DNA from: Polaribacter sp. Z022
GTDB lineage: Bacteria; Bacteroidota; Bacteroidia; Flavobacteriales; Flavobacteriaceae
Direction of reading: 5' to 3'
Length of the DNA: 64,000 nucleotides
Assembly: GCF_023555495.1 (NCBI RefSeq)
Contig: NZ_JALCZO010000003.1
Coordinates: 558,001 to 622,000, forward strand
Shown here: positions 43,295 through 58,042 of the stretch, in pieces
Position numbering within the stretch: the first letter of the stretch is position 1
Layout: each line of letters begins with the position of its first letter
Notes under the pieces: model-generated
What the model was told of the DNA's origin: nothing
The model's input: the letters and a program-made list of their open reading frames with translations, nothing else
The model's database searches: none
Made by a program: the position numbers and the translations under genes

Positions 43295-44254
43295 ATGGAT
43301 AAAATTGAACAAATTAGTGCTGATTTTATAGAAAAAAACACCAATTTTAACGAGTTAATTTCAGAAATTAAACATCATTTTTCTAATGATGAAGTAATTG
43401 TTCCTATGCGTCATCATCATGATTTCCCAAATCCGAATGTAAAAGCAGATTCTACTTTGTTATTAATGCCAGCATGGAATCCCAGTAAAAGTGCAGGTGT
43501 AAAAATTGTTACTGTTAGTCCAGAAAATGGGCAATTTGAAATGCCATCAATTCAAGGAACCTATATTTATTTTGATGCCATAAAAGGATCTATAAAAGCA
43601 ATATTAGAAGCAAAAAGTTTAACAGTAAAAAGAACTGCTGCTGCTTCAGCATTAGCATCTTCATATTTATCCAAAGAAAATGCTTCGTCATTATTAATGA
43701 TTGGAACAGGTGCTTTATCAATCAATTTAATAAAAGCTCATACTTCTGTTAGACCTATAAAAAAAGTATTTATTTGGGGACGAAATTTTGACAAAGCAAA
43801 ACTAATTTGCGAATCGTTAAAAAATGAAGATTTTAATGTAATTCCTATTAAAAATTTTGAAGAAAAAATATCTGAAGTCGATATTATTTCCTGTGCTACA
43901 TTATCTAAAACTCCTTTAGTTTTAGGAAAAAATTTAAAAAAGGGGCAACATTTAGATTTGGTTGGTGCTTATAAAAAAGACATGAGAGAAGCAGATGATG
44001 AAACTATTTCTAAAGCTTCTGTTTACATTGATACTTATCAAGGTGGATTAAAAGAAAGTGGAGATATTGTAATTCCTCTACAAAATGGAACCTTAAAAGA
44101 AGAAGACATAAAAGCAGATTTATTTGATTTATGTTCCAATAAAAAACAAGGGAGAAAATCAAAAGATGAAATAACGCTATTTAAATCTGTAGGGCATGCT
44201 TTAGAAGATTTAGCTGCTGCAAATTACTACTATAATAAATTTAAAAATGAGTAA
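43295..44254 (+). CDS. Ornithine cyclodeaminase/mu-crystallin-family protein, probable delta1-pyrroline-2-carboxylate reductase
   Basis: 319 residues. PMRHHHDFP (substrate pocket), MPAWNPSKSAGVKIVTV, LTVKRTAAASALASSYL, then a Rossmann domain with LLMIGTGALSINLIKAH and VFIWGRNFDKAK (Arg suggests NADPH preference), and HLDLVGAYKKDMREADDE are the family hallmarks. Family members include ornithine cyclodeaminase, ketimine reductases and delta1-pyrroline-2-carboxylate reductase (LhpI). The next gene, overlapping by 8 bases, encodes a trans-3-hydroxyproline dehydratase-type protein whose product tautomerises to pyrroline-2-carboxylate; a reductase forming L-proline is therefore the best fit. First gene of a five-gene plus-strand operon. 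Cytosolic. Confidence 0.85.
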   Translation: MDKIEQISADFIEKNTNFNELISEIKHHFSNDEVIVPMRHHHDFPNPNVKADSTLLLMPAWNPSKSAGVKIVTVSPENGQFEMPSIQGTYIYFDAIKGSIKAILEAKSLTVKRTAAASALASSYLSKENASSLLMIGTGALSINLIKAHTSVRPIKKVFIWGRNFDKAKLICESLKNEDFNVIPIKNFEEKISEVDIISCATLSKTPLVLGKNLKKGQHLDLVGAYKKDMREADDETISKASVYIDTYQGGLKESGDIVIPLQNGTLKEEDIKADLFDLCSNKKQGRKSKDEITLFKSVGHALEDLAAANYYYNKFKNE

Positions 44255-45314
44255 AACATATAAAAATATACTTTCTAATTCTAACTTTATACCAAATAAA
44301 GATTGGTTGCAAATAAAAACAATAGACATGCATACTGGTGGTGAGCCTTTACGTGTTATTGTTGAAGGTTTCCCAGAATTAAAAGGTAAGTCTGTTTTAG
44401 ATTATAGAAGATTTTGTAAAGAGAATTTTGACTACTTAAGAACTACTTTAATGTTTGAACCTCGAGGACATGCAGATATGTATGGTTGTATTTTGTTACC
44501 TCCAAATGATGATGAGGGTGATTTTGGTATTATCTTTTTACATAATGAAGGTTATTCAACTATGTGTGGACATGCAATAATTGCTATTTCTACTTTAGCT
44601 ATTGAAATGAATTGGATTGAAGTAAAAGAAGGTGACAATATTCTTAAAATTGATGCTCCTTGTGGTAGAATTACTTCTTTTACAAAAGTAAAAAACGGAA
44701 AAATTATTGGAGTTCGTTTTCATTGTGTACCAAGTTTTGTTGTTGGTTTAGATAGAACTGTAGAAGTAGATGGTTTAGGGAAAGTAACTTATGATTTAGC
44801 TTATGGGGGCGCTTTTTATGCATATGTAGATCTGGCTAAAAATAATTTTGATTTTGATTTAAATGCAGAATCATATAGAACATTAATATCTAAAGGAATG
44901 GATATTAAGCATGCAGTTATGGAAGTAGACAAAGAAATTTTGCATCCTTTTGAAAAGGATTTGAGTTTTTTATATGGAACCATTTTTATCGATAATCAGA
45001 AACAATCTTCTGGAAATGACAGTAAAAACGTATGTGTTTTTGCTGAAGGAGAAGTAGATAGATGCCCAACAGGTTCTGGTGTTTCTGGCAGAATAGCTAT
45101 TCATAAAGCAAGAAAAGAAATAGATTATGGAGAAACAATAACTATTGAAAGTATAACCAATTCTGTTTTTAAAGGATCTATAATTTCTGAAGAAGATTAT
45201 GGCTCTTTTACTGCTGTAATTCCACAAGTAGAAGGGACTGCTCATATAACAGGAATGAACACTTTTGTAATTGACCCAAATGACCCAATGAAAAATGGAT
45301 TTATTTTAAGATAA
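44247..45314 (+). CDS. Trans-3-hydroxy-L-proline dehydratase-type proline racemase-family enzyme
   Basis: 355 residues of the proline racemase fold. DMHTGGEPLRV, FEPRGHADMYG and YSTMCGHAIIA hold the first active-site residue, Cys107; at the second position, DRCPTGSGVSGR, the residue is Thr275 rather than Cys. The Cys/Thr pair is the mark of trans-3-hydroxy-L-proline dehydratases (human L3HYPDH type) as opposed to Cys/Cys proline racemases and 4-Hyp epimerases. Product: delta1-pyrroline-2-carboxylate. The start overlaps the reductase gene by 8 bases and the stop overlaps the GH63 start by one base. The paralogue at 58043-59053 has Cys/Cys, so the two are not redundant. Confidence 0.88.
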   Translation: MSKTYKNILSNSNFIPNKDWLQIKTIDMHTGGEPLRVIVEGFPELKGKSVLDYRRFCKENFDYLRTTLMFEPRGHADMYGCILLPPNDDEGDFGIIFLHNEGYSTMCGHAIIAISTLAIEMNWIEVKEGDNILKIDAPCGRITSFTKVKNGKIIGVRFHCVPSFVVGLDRTVEVDGLGKVTYDLAYGGAFYAYVDLAKNNFDFDLNAESYRTLISKGMDIKHAVMEVDKEILHPFEKDLSFLYGTIFIDNQKQSSGNDSKNVCVFAEGEVDRCPTGSGVSGRIAIHKARKEIDYGETITIESITNSVFKGSIISEEDYGSFTAVIPQVEGTAHITGMNTFVIDPNDPMKNGFILR

Positions 45315-47284
45315 TGAGAAACTTAATTTACTTTTTAACTTTTGTAGTGTTTTTTAGTTGTCAAAAAAACACCAAAACAAATTATTTAAAACTCAGTGAA
45401 AATATCCTGAATTATAAGGTAACTCCAAAAACAAAATTTGACAAATCTGGTTTAATGTTTTCAGATCAAGGTGCTTGGTTTGGTTATAGTTTTCCAGATT
45501 CTTTAGCAAATTTTACTGGTTTTTCTGGTCCTTTTTTAATGACCCAACAAAACGGAATTTGGAGCAGTACATCGTTAACAAATATTGTTATAGAAAATAA
45601 TCAATGGAATTCTCATATTACAAAAAGTTATAACAGTAATTTAGAACAAGTTTTTATATCTGATAAAATAGAATTTAAACAAGAACTCGTCTATTCTTCT
45701 GGTCATACAGTAATTATAAAATCTACATTAAAAAACAATAGCAAGTCTTTACAAAACATTAATTATTCTTTTAAGAATGAAAAAGTATTAGCTGATGGTT
45801 TATCTTTTACTTCTAACAAAAACCAACTTACAATACATTCAATAAAAACGGAAGCAATTGGTTATATCATTTTTCCAAACGAGGTATTTTTAAATTCTAC
45901 AGACAGTACATATACTTCTAAAACAATCTCAATAGAATTACAACCTAATGAAATTAAAGAGTTCATAATATCTCAAACATTTATATTCCCAGAATATTCT
46001 TGGAATGATGAAAAAAAATCAATTAAAAACTTATCCTTTAATGCTGTTTTAGAAAAAAGAAAAACAGAAAAAAACAACGAATTAAAATCTTTAATTGAAA
46101 ATAGAAAAGAACAATTTTCTGAAGAAAAATATGCTGAAGTTTTGGCAAAAGTAAATTTAACATTGCAAAATAATTGGAGAATTCCAGCAGGAGAAATAAA
46201 ACACGAAGGGTTGTTTCCTAGTTATCATTACAAATGGTTTAATGGTTTTTGGTCTTGGGATTCTTGGAAACATGCAGTTGGTTTATCTTTTTACAATACA
46301 AAGTTGGCAAAAAAACAAATGAAATTAATGTTTGAATTTCAAAACAAAGATGGTTTTGTTGCTGATTGCGTATATAGAGATACTTTAATTGAAAGACATA
46401 ATTATAGAGATACAAAACCACCTTTATCTGCATGGGCTGTTGCTAAAATTTATGAAAAAGATAAAGATGTAGACTTTGTAAAACATATGTATCCTAAATT
46501 AAAATTGTATCATGAATTTTGGTATAATAAAAGAGATCATGATAAAGATGGTTTGTGCGAGTATGGGTCTACAGATGGAAGTTTAATAGCTGCAAAATGG
46601 GAAAGTGGTATGGATAATGCCATTCGTTTTGACAAATCTAAAATTTTAAAAAATGGTAAAAATGCTTTTTCAATTAATCAAGAATCTGTAGACTTAAATG
46701 CATATTTATATGCTGAAAAAAAATATTTAATTCAACTAGCAAAAGTATTGAATATTGAAAATGATTTAAAAAGATTATCTGATGAAGCAGAAATTTTAAA
46801 AACTAAAATACAATCTCAATTTTACGATGAAAAAGACGGTTGGTTTTATGATACTTCTTTAGATGGAAAAACTTTTATAAAAGGTGAAGGAAGTGAAGGT
46901 TGGACAGCTCTTTGGGCAAATGCAGCAACCCAGGAACAAGCAATTGCTATTAGAAATAAAATGATGAATCCTAAAAAATTCTACACCAAAGTTCCTTTCC
47001 AAACAATGAGCGCAGATCACGAAAAATTTAACCCTTTAAAAGGTTATTGGCGAGGACCAAATTGGTTAGATCAAGCTTATTTTGGAGTAAAAAGTTTACA
47101 TAATTATGGTTTTCATGAAGATGCTGATAAAGCTACTATGCAGATTTTAAAAGGAGCTAAAGGAGTATTAGGAAAAGGAAAATCTATTAGAGAAAATTAT
47201 CATCCTTTAACTGGTAAAGGTTTAAATGCACATAACTTTAGTTGGAGTGCTGCTCATATTATTATGCTTTTACAAAAAGATTAA
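45314..47284 (+). CDS. GH63-family (YgjK-like) alpha-glucosidase, lipoprotein
   Basis: 656 residues with a lipoprotein signal (VFFSC, Cys16). After an N-terminal beta-sandwich (to ~265), an (alpha/alpha)6 barrel shows NGFWSWDSWKHAVGLS, RDHDKDGLCEYGSTDGS, AAKWESGMDNAIRFD with the probable acid Asp434, YWRGPNWLDQAYFG, and SIRENYHPLTG with the probable base Glu627. This matches E. coli YgjK and relatives in GH63. From memory, YgjK-derived enzymes handle Glc(alpha1-2)Gal, the disaccharide linkage of glycosylated hydroxylysine. Signal type and neighbours suggest it removes the outer glucose from collagen-type glycopeptides; other alpha-glucosides cannot be excluded. Directly abuts the next gene (stop at 47284, ATG at 47285). 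Confidence 0.85.
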   Translation: MRNLIYFLTFVVFFSCQKNTKTNYLKLSENILNYKVTPKTKFDKSGLMFSDQGAWFGYSFPDSLANFTGFSGPFLMTQQNGIWSSTSLTNIVIENNQWNSHITKSYNSNLEQVFISDKIEFKQELVYSSGHTVIIKSTLKNNSKSLQNINYSFKNEKVLADGLSFTSNKNQLTIHSIKTEAIGYIIFPNEVFLNSTDSTYTSKTISIELQPNEIKEFIISQTFIFPEYSWNDEKKSIKNLSFNAVLEKRKTEKNNELKSLIENRKEQFSEEKYAEVLAKVNLTLQNNWRIPAGEIKHEGLFPSYHYKWFNGFWSWDSWKHAVGLSFYNTKLAKKQMKLMFEFQNKDGFVADCVYRDTLIERHNYRDTKPPLSAWAVAKIYEKDKDVDFVKHMYPKLKLYHEFWYNKRDHDKDGLCEYGSTDGSLIAAKWESGMDNAIRFDKSKILKNGKNAFSINQESVDLNAYLYAEKKYLIQLAKVLNIENDLKRLSDEAEILKTKIQSQFYDEKDGWFYDTSLDGKTFIKGEGSEGWTALWANAATQEQAIAIRNKMMNPKKFYTKVPFQTMSADHEKFNPLKGYWRGPNWLDQAYFGVKSLHNYGFHEDADKATMQILKGAKGVLGKGKSIRENYHPLTGKGLNAHNFSWSAAHIIMLLQKD

Positions 47285-53420
<6,136 letters not shown>

Positions 53421-53441
53421 TATTTTCTAAAGTTAGGTAAA

Positions 53442-54650
53442 TTATACTCCAAAAGGGTTATCAATAGAATACATTGGGTTTGTAAACCATTTTGGACCTT
53501 GATTTGTCATATAAATATGATCTTCATGTCTTATTCCAAATTTATTTGGAACACAAATCATTGGTTCATTACTAAATGTCATACCAGGTTCTAAAACTGT
53601 GTAATCATTTTTAACAATATATGGCCATTCATGAATTCCTAAACCTATTCCATGACCAGTTCTATGTGGCAACCCTGGTAATTTATAATCTGGCCCCAAA
53701 TTATGAGATTCTAAAACAATTCTAGAAGCATTATCTATATCTGCACAAGTATTTCCTAATTGTGCTGCATCAAAAGCTGCTTGTTGTGTTTGTTTTTCGA
53801 TATTCCAAATTCTTGTTTGTTCATCATTAGCTGTACCAAAAACATATGTTCTTGTAATGTCTGAAATGTAATCATGAACCACACAACCAGTATCAATTAA
53901 AACCACATCGTTTTTTTCTAAATTTTTTGGAGATTTAACTCCATGAGGAAAAGATGAATCTATTCCAAATAAAACAATACAAAAATAAGAGCCAGCAGTT
54001 GCTCCATATTTTTTATGAGCTTCGTTTATAAAATTAGTAACTTCTTTTACAGAAATTCCCTCATACAAAATTCTTGCTGCTGCTTTTTGAACTTCTAAGG
54101 TTATATTCATTGCATGCTGCATAATCGCTATTTCTGCTTCCGATTTTATCATTCTACAACCAGCAGTAATTGGTTTTGCATCAATAAAACTAAATAAGTT
54201 TGTAGATTTCTGAATTCCATTGAAAATAAAAAAAGGAGTGGCTTCATCCATAGAAATTACTCCAGATGTTACTCCGTTTTCATTCAAAATTGCAATAAAT
54301 AACTCATAAGGAGATTCATGTTCTTCCCAACAAACAACATCACCTTTTATCAACATAAAGTCTAAAATTGTTCCTTTTTCAAATTCTGGAGCAATATAAA
54401 TTAGCTTACCATTTGGAAACAAAATAGCGCCAACCATTCGTTCGCTAGAATTCCATTTCATTCCTGTAAAATAGAATAAGTTTGTGCCAGCATGTAAATA
54501 CAGAACAAGTATATTTTGTTGCTGCATTAACTTACAAGCTTTATTAATTCTATGTTGAAATTCTTCTTTCTGAATTGGTTTTACTAAATGAGCAATTGGT
54601 TTTATCGCTTCTAATTCTTTTTTAATTGTTGAACCTCCTATACCTTTCAT
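53442..54650 (-). CDS. M24-family Xaa-Pro peptidase
   Basis: 402 residues, no signal peptide. A creatinase-type N-terminal domain precedes the pita-bread fold with the five metal ligands in VVLIDTGCVVHDYISD (two Asp), HRTGHGIGLGIHE (His), SNEPMI (Glu) and RHEDHIY (Glu). Such enzymes cleave X-Pro (and often X-Hyp) bonds of dipeptides or peptides in the cytosol. It is the last gene of the eight-gene minus-strand hydroxyproline operon, 6 bases after another M24 gene, and converges with the GH2 gene. Confidence 0.9.
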   Translation of the reverse strand: MKGIGGSTIKKELEAIKPIAHLVKPIQKEEFQHRINKACKLMQQQNILVLYLHAGTNLFYFTGMKWNSSERMVGAILFPNGKLIYIAPEFEKGTILDFMLIKGDVVCWEEHESPYELFIAILNENGVTSGVISMDEATPFFIFNGIQKSTNLFSFIDAKPITAGCRMIKSEAEIAIMQHAMNITLEVQKAAARILYEGISVKEVTNFINEAHKKYGATAGSYFCIVLFGIDSSFPHGVKSPKNLEKNDVVLIDTGCVVHDYISDITRTYVFGTANDEQTRIWNIEKQTQQAAFDAAQLGNTCADIDNASRIVLESHNLGPDYKLPGLPHRTGHGIGLGIHEWPYIVKNDYTVLEPGMTFSNEPMICVPNKFGIRHEDHIYMTNQGPKWFTNPMYSIDNPFGV

Positions 54651-54656
54651 ATAATA

Positions 54657-55949
54657 CTAATTATTCATTAATGCTTCAATTTCATTAATCTCAATTGGCA
54701 TCTTTTCTGTTAGATTAATATTTCCATCTTCAGTAATTAAATAATCATTTTCTAAACGACACCCAATTTCTTCTTCTGGTATATAAATTCCAGGTTCGCA
54801 AGTAAATACCATTCCTTTTTCCATTTTTCTTGAATACAAACCAACATCATGAACATCTAAACCCATATAATGTGCAGTTCCGTGCATAAAATACTTTTTA
54901 TACAAAGGTTTTTCAGGATTTTGATTTGCCACTTCATTTGCATCTAATAAACCTAATTTTATCAATTCAACCTCAACTAATGTTGCCATTTCTTTTTCGT
55001 AATCAGCAGGAAAAATACCAGGTTTCAACAACTTACTTCCTTCTTTTAAGCAATGTAAAACTGCATTATAGACCTCTTTTTGCCTTTCTGAAAACTTTCC
55101 ATTTACGGGTAAACAACGAGTAGTATCACTATTGTAATTTGCATAACAAACACCAAAGTCTAACAATATTAATTCTCCATCATTACAAGTATCATCATTA
55201 GTATTATAATGTAAAGAACATGAGTTTTTACCTGATGCAACTATAGGTTTAAAAGAGTTTCTTGTTGCTCCATATTTTATTAAGTTATATGTTAATTCTG
55301 CTTCTAATTCATATTCTTTTATATTTGGCTTACAAGCTTTTAATACTCGTATAAAACTTTCTACACTTATATCTGCAGCTTTCTGAATTTGAACAATTTC
55401 TTCATCTGATTTTACAGGACGTAAATCTCTAGTAATTTTAGCTACTCTATAAAATTCGTGCAAAGGATATTTTTCTTTACACCATTTTATCATTCTATCT
55501 TGTTGCGTTTCTTGATCTATTGTAACACGCTTTAGATGTTCATTATGTCCTAAATAAAGACCATCAGCTTCAAAAGCCATGTATTGCAAGGTCATTTCAA
55601 AATCTTGATTCCACTCTACTCTATCTATTCCAGAAATTTCTGAAACTTGTTCTTTAGTTAGTTTTTCTCCATCCCAAATTTTAATATGCTCATTGGTTTC
55701 TCTTACAAATAGTATTTCTCTATTTTCTTTTTTAAATGCATCAGGATACAAAATCAATATTGTTTCTTCTTGATCAATTCCTGATAAATAAAACAAATCG
55801 TTATTTTGAGCAAAACCCATTACATCATCTGCATTTGTATGTTTCACATCATTTGATGTTAAAATTGCAATAGTATTCGGTTTCATTTGAGCAATAAAAT
55901 TTGCTCTATTTTTTACAAATAATGAATTTGGAATTTTATTATAACGCAT
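54657..55949 (-). CDS. Xaa-Pro aminopeptidase (AMP_N + M24)
   Basis: 430 residues, no signal peptide. Residues 1-130 form the AMP_N domain (NRANFIAQMKPNTIAILTS, NNDLFYLSGIDQEETIL), and the M24 core carries LLDFGVCYANYNSDTTR, HGTAHYMGLDVHD, CEPGIYIPEEEIGCRLENDYL. This is the aminopeptidase P type that removes the N-terminal residue before proline. With the second M24 enzyme 6 bases downstream it would free Pro and Hyp from imported peptides for the enzymes encoded upstream in the same operon; X-Hyp cleavage is inferred from context. Confidence 0.92.
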   Translation of the reverse strand: MRYNKIPNSLFVKNRANFIAQMKPNTIAILTSNDVKHTNADDVMGFAQNNDLFYLSGIDQEETILILYPDAFKKENREILFVRETNEHIKIWDGEKLTKEQVSEISGIDRVEWNQDFEMTLQYMAFEADGLYLGHNEHLKRVTIDQETQQDRMIKWCKEKYPLHEFYRVAKITRDLRPVKSDEEIVQIQKAADISVESFIRVLKACKPNIKEYELEAELTYNLIKYGATRNSFKPIVASGKNSCSLHYNTNDDTCNDGELILLDFGVCYANYNSDTTRCLPVNGKFSERQKEVYNAVLHCLKEGSKLLKPGIFPADYEKEMATLVEVELIKLGLLDANEVANQNPEKPLYKKYFMHGTAHYMGLDVHDVGLYSRKMEKGMVFTCEPGIYIPEEEIGCRLENDYLITEDGNINLTEKMPIEINEIEALMNN

Positions 55950-55958
55950 AATTTTTAT

Positions 55959-56510
55959 TTAATGATTAGCTGATATTACAGTATCTAATGCAACATCATG
56001 CATATTTAAATCTGTTATTTCTTTAATCGGTTTAAAAAAATTTAATCCAATTGTTTTTACATCTGTTCTACATTCTGCTAAAAATCGATCATAAAAACCT
56101 TTTCCATAACCAACTCTGTAGTTTTTTTCGTCAGAAATTAAAAGAGGTACAAAAACTAGGTCTATTTCTTTAGCATCAATTTCTTTTCCGTTTATTGGTT
56201 CTGGAATTCCGAAAGAACTTACTTTTAATTTTGTTTTTCTATCAAACAAAAAATGCTTCAAGGTGTTTGTTTCAAAATTACTGACACTTACTACAACTTG
56301 TTTGTTATTTAATAATAAAAAATCTATTATCGGGTTTGTATTTAACTCAAACAATCTTTCTATAGACAGAAAAATATGGACAGTTTTTATAGTAGACAAA
56401 TCGAGTTCAAAAACTTGTTTATATATGTTTTCTTGAAGATTTTCAACTTCTTTTGAAGATAATTCTTTACGTTTTTGTTTGTAAATTTTTCTGAGTTCTT
56501 TTTTTTCCAT
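55959..56510 (-). CDS. 5-formyltetrahydrofolate cyclo-ligase
   Basis: 183 residues. ELRKIYKQKRKELS at the N-terminus, the middle HIFLSIERLFELNTNPII, and YRVGYGKGFYDRFLAE (the G.G.G.YDR nucleotide site) identify the family, which converts 5-formyl-THF to 5,10-methenyl-THF with ATP. It sits 10 bases after the FAD dehydrogenase gene and 9 before the Xaa-Pro aminopeptidase gene, so is co-transcribed with the hydroxyproline genes. No direct role in that pathway is known to me; it may be a housekeeping passenger. Confidence 0.93.
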   Translation of the reverse strand: MEKKELRKIYKQKRKELSSKEVENLQENIYKQVFELDLSTIKTVHIFLSIERLFELNTNPIIDFLLLNNKQVVVSVSNFETNTLKHFLFDRKTKLKVSSFGIPEPINGKEIDAKEIDLVFVPLLISDEKNYRVGYGKGFYDRFLAECRTDVKTIGLNFFKPIKEITDLNMHDVALDTVISANH

Positions 56511-56520
56511 CTATTCAAAA

Positions 56521-57768
56521 TTAAGAAAATCTTTCTACAGAAAAAGGATAGATATTTAATGAATACTTTTTATCAGAAATAATTTCTGAAACCAATTTAC
56601 CAGTTGCAGGACCTAAACTCCACCCCATCATTGCATGACCTGTGGCTACAGTTACGTTTTTAACTTTAGATAAACGCCCAATATAAGGTAAACCATCAGG
56701 AGAACATGGTCTTAAACCACAAGCAGCATTATCAATTTCAGATTGTTCTATTTTTAATCCGTTATAATATTTTTCTGCAGCTTTTGCTATTGCATTTACA
56801 CGAACTGGGTTTACTTTATGATTTATTTTATCAACTTCCATTGTTCCTGCAAAACGTGTAAATCCGTTCATTGGTGTAACTGCAACTTTTGCTTCAATTA
56901 AAATTGATGGTATTTTAATTCCTGTTTCTTTAGTTACATTTATTCTATAACCTTTACCTGCTTGCACAGGAATTTTGGCATTTAATTTCTTAACCAATTG
57001 TTGAGACCAAGAACCTGTGGCTATTACAAACTCATCGGATTTAATTTGAAGGTTGTTGGTTTTAATTTCTGATATTTTATCATTAGAAACAGTTATTTCT
57101 AACACTTCTTCATTGCTTAAAATGCTAACACCATTCTTTTTTAAATAAGTTTTCATTTGCATCATAAACTCATTTGGAGTCATGTGTGCATCAGAATGAT
57201 AATATACTGCACCTTTTATATTTATACCTGAATTTGGTTCTAGTTTTTGTACTTGTTCTTTTGATAAATTTTCAACTTTTAAACCTTCTTTTATTGCACG
57301 TAAACCAACCTTCCATTCTTCTTCACCCGCTTTTTCTGTTTGATAGCACATCAACAATCCTTTATGTTGATAAAAAAAATCGAAGTCTTTAGATGCTTTT
57401 ATTTCTTCATATAATTCTCTGCTTAATAAATTAATATCTTTAATAATATTAATGGAACTTTCAACTTTTTTATGAGTTGAGGCTCTTTTAAACAACCACG
57501 TCCACTTTAAAAAATCTAAATCCAATCTTGGTTTTACGTAAAATGGGCTTTCAGAATTAAACATCCACTTAATTCCTTTATTAATCATTCCTGGTGCTGC
57601 TAATGGAATGATATGACTAGGAGTAATATAACCTGCATTTACAAAAGATGCTCCAGAAGAATAATCAGATTTATCAATAACAGTTACCTTATGACCTTCT
57701 TTTTGAAGATAATAAGCTGAACATAAGCCTATAATTCCTCCACCAATTATTATTACACTTTTTGCCAT
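56521..57768 (-). CDS. FAD-dependent D-amino-acid dehydrogenase-like protein, probable cis-4-hydroxy-D-proline dehydrogenase
   Basis: 415 residues of the DAO/DadA family. VIIIGGGIIGLCSAYYLQKEGHKVTVID is read as the FAD-binding N-terminus (first 20 residues here: Rossmann GxGxxG at 7-12), with SGASFVNAGYITPSH, EFVIATGSWSQQL and the C-terminal NAACGLRPCSPDGLPYIG. DadA-like enzymes oxidise D-amino acids and pass electrons to the respiratory chain. Within this operon the 4-Hyp epimerase would supply cis-4-hydroxy-D-proline and the DapA-family enzyme would use the product, delta1-pyrroline-4-hydroxy-2-carboxylate, so this step is assigned by family plus context. Gap to neighbours 10 bases each side. 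Confidence 0.88.
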   Translation of the reverse strand: MAKSVIIIGGGIIGLCSAYYLQKEGHKVTVIDKSDYSSGASFVNAGYITPSHIIPLAAPGMINKGIKWMFNSESPFYVKPRLDLDFLKWTWLFKRASTHKKVESSINIIKDINLLSRELYEEIKASKDFDFFYQHKGLLMCYQTEKAGEEEWKVGLRAIKEGLKVENLSKEQVQKLEPNSGINIKGAVYYHSDAHMTPNEFMMQMKTYLKKNGVSILSNEEVLEITVSNDKISEIKTNNLQIKSDEFVIATGSWSQQLVKKLNAKIPVQAGKGYRINVTKETGIKIPSILIEAKVAVTPMNGFTRFAGTMEVDKINHKVNPVRVNAIAKAAEKYYNGLKIEQSEIDNAACGLRPCSPDGLPYIGRLSKVKNVTVATGHAMMGWSLGPATGKLVSEIISDKKYSLNIYPFSVERFS

Positions 57769-57778
57769 TTCAACTTTA

Positions 57779-58039
57779 CTATTTTTCTAATTTATCTACA
57801 GTTATAATTCTATATGTATTAGAATTTACAGTTACTTTTATATTGTGTTTTGTATTAGAAACATAAAAATTCTTTCCAATTTTCTCAAATTGAGATGCTT
57901 CAGTTTCAAACAATACTTTTTTAAGAAAAACTTCTATTTTTAAATTTGATAAATTAGTATTTAACTTCTTATTAATTCTTTGATATACAAGTTCTGTATA
58001 ACAATGATTTTCTAAAATATTCTTTTTTTGAGTGTTCAT
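57779..58039 (-). CDS. DUF3781-family small protein
   Basis: 86 residues, no signal or membrane segment. ILENHCYTELVYQRINKKLNT and the C-terminal VNSNTYRIITVDKL are the conserved ends of what I recognise as DUF3781, a small protein family of unknown function found in many Firmicutes and Bacteroidetes. It is embedded 3 bases after the 4-Hyp epimerase gene and 10 before the FAD dehydrogenase gene, so it is translated with the pathway enzymes. A role as a subunit or accessory factor of either is possible but nothing in the sequence shows it. Confidence 0.72.
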   Translation of the reverse strand: MNTQKKNILENHCYTELVYQRINKKLNTNLSNLKIEVFLKKVLFETEASQFEKIGKNFYVSNTKHNIKVTVNSNTYRIITVDKLEK

Positions 58040-58042
58040 TTA

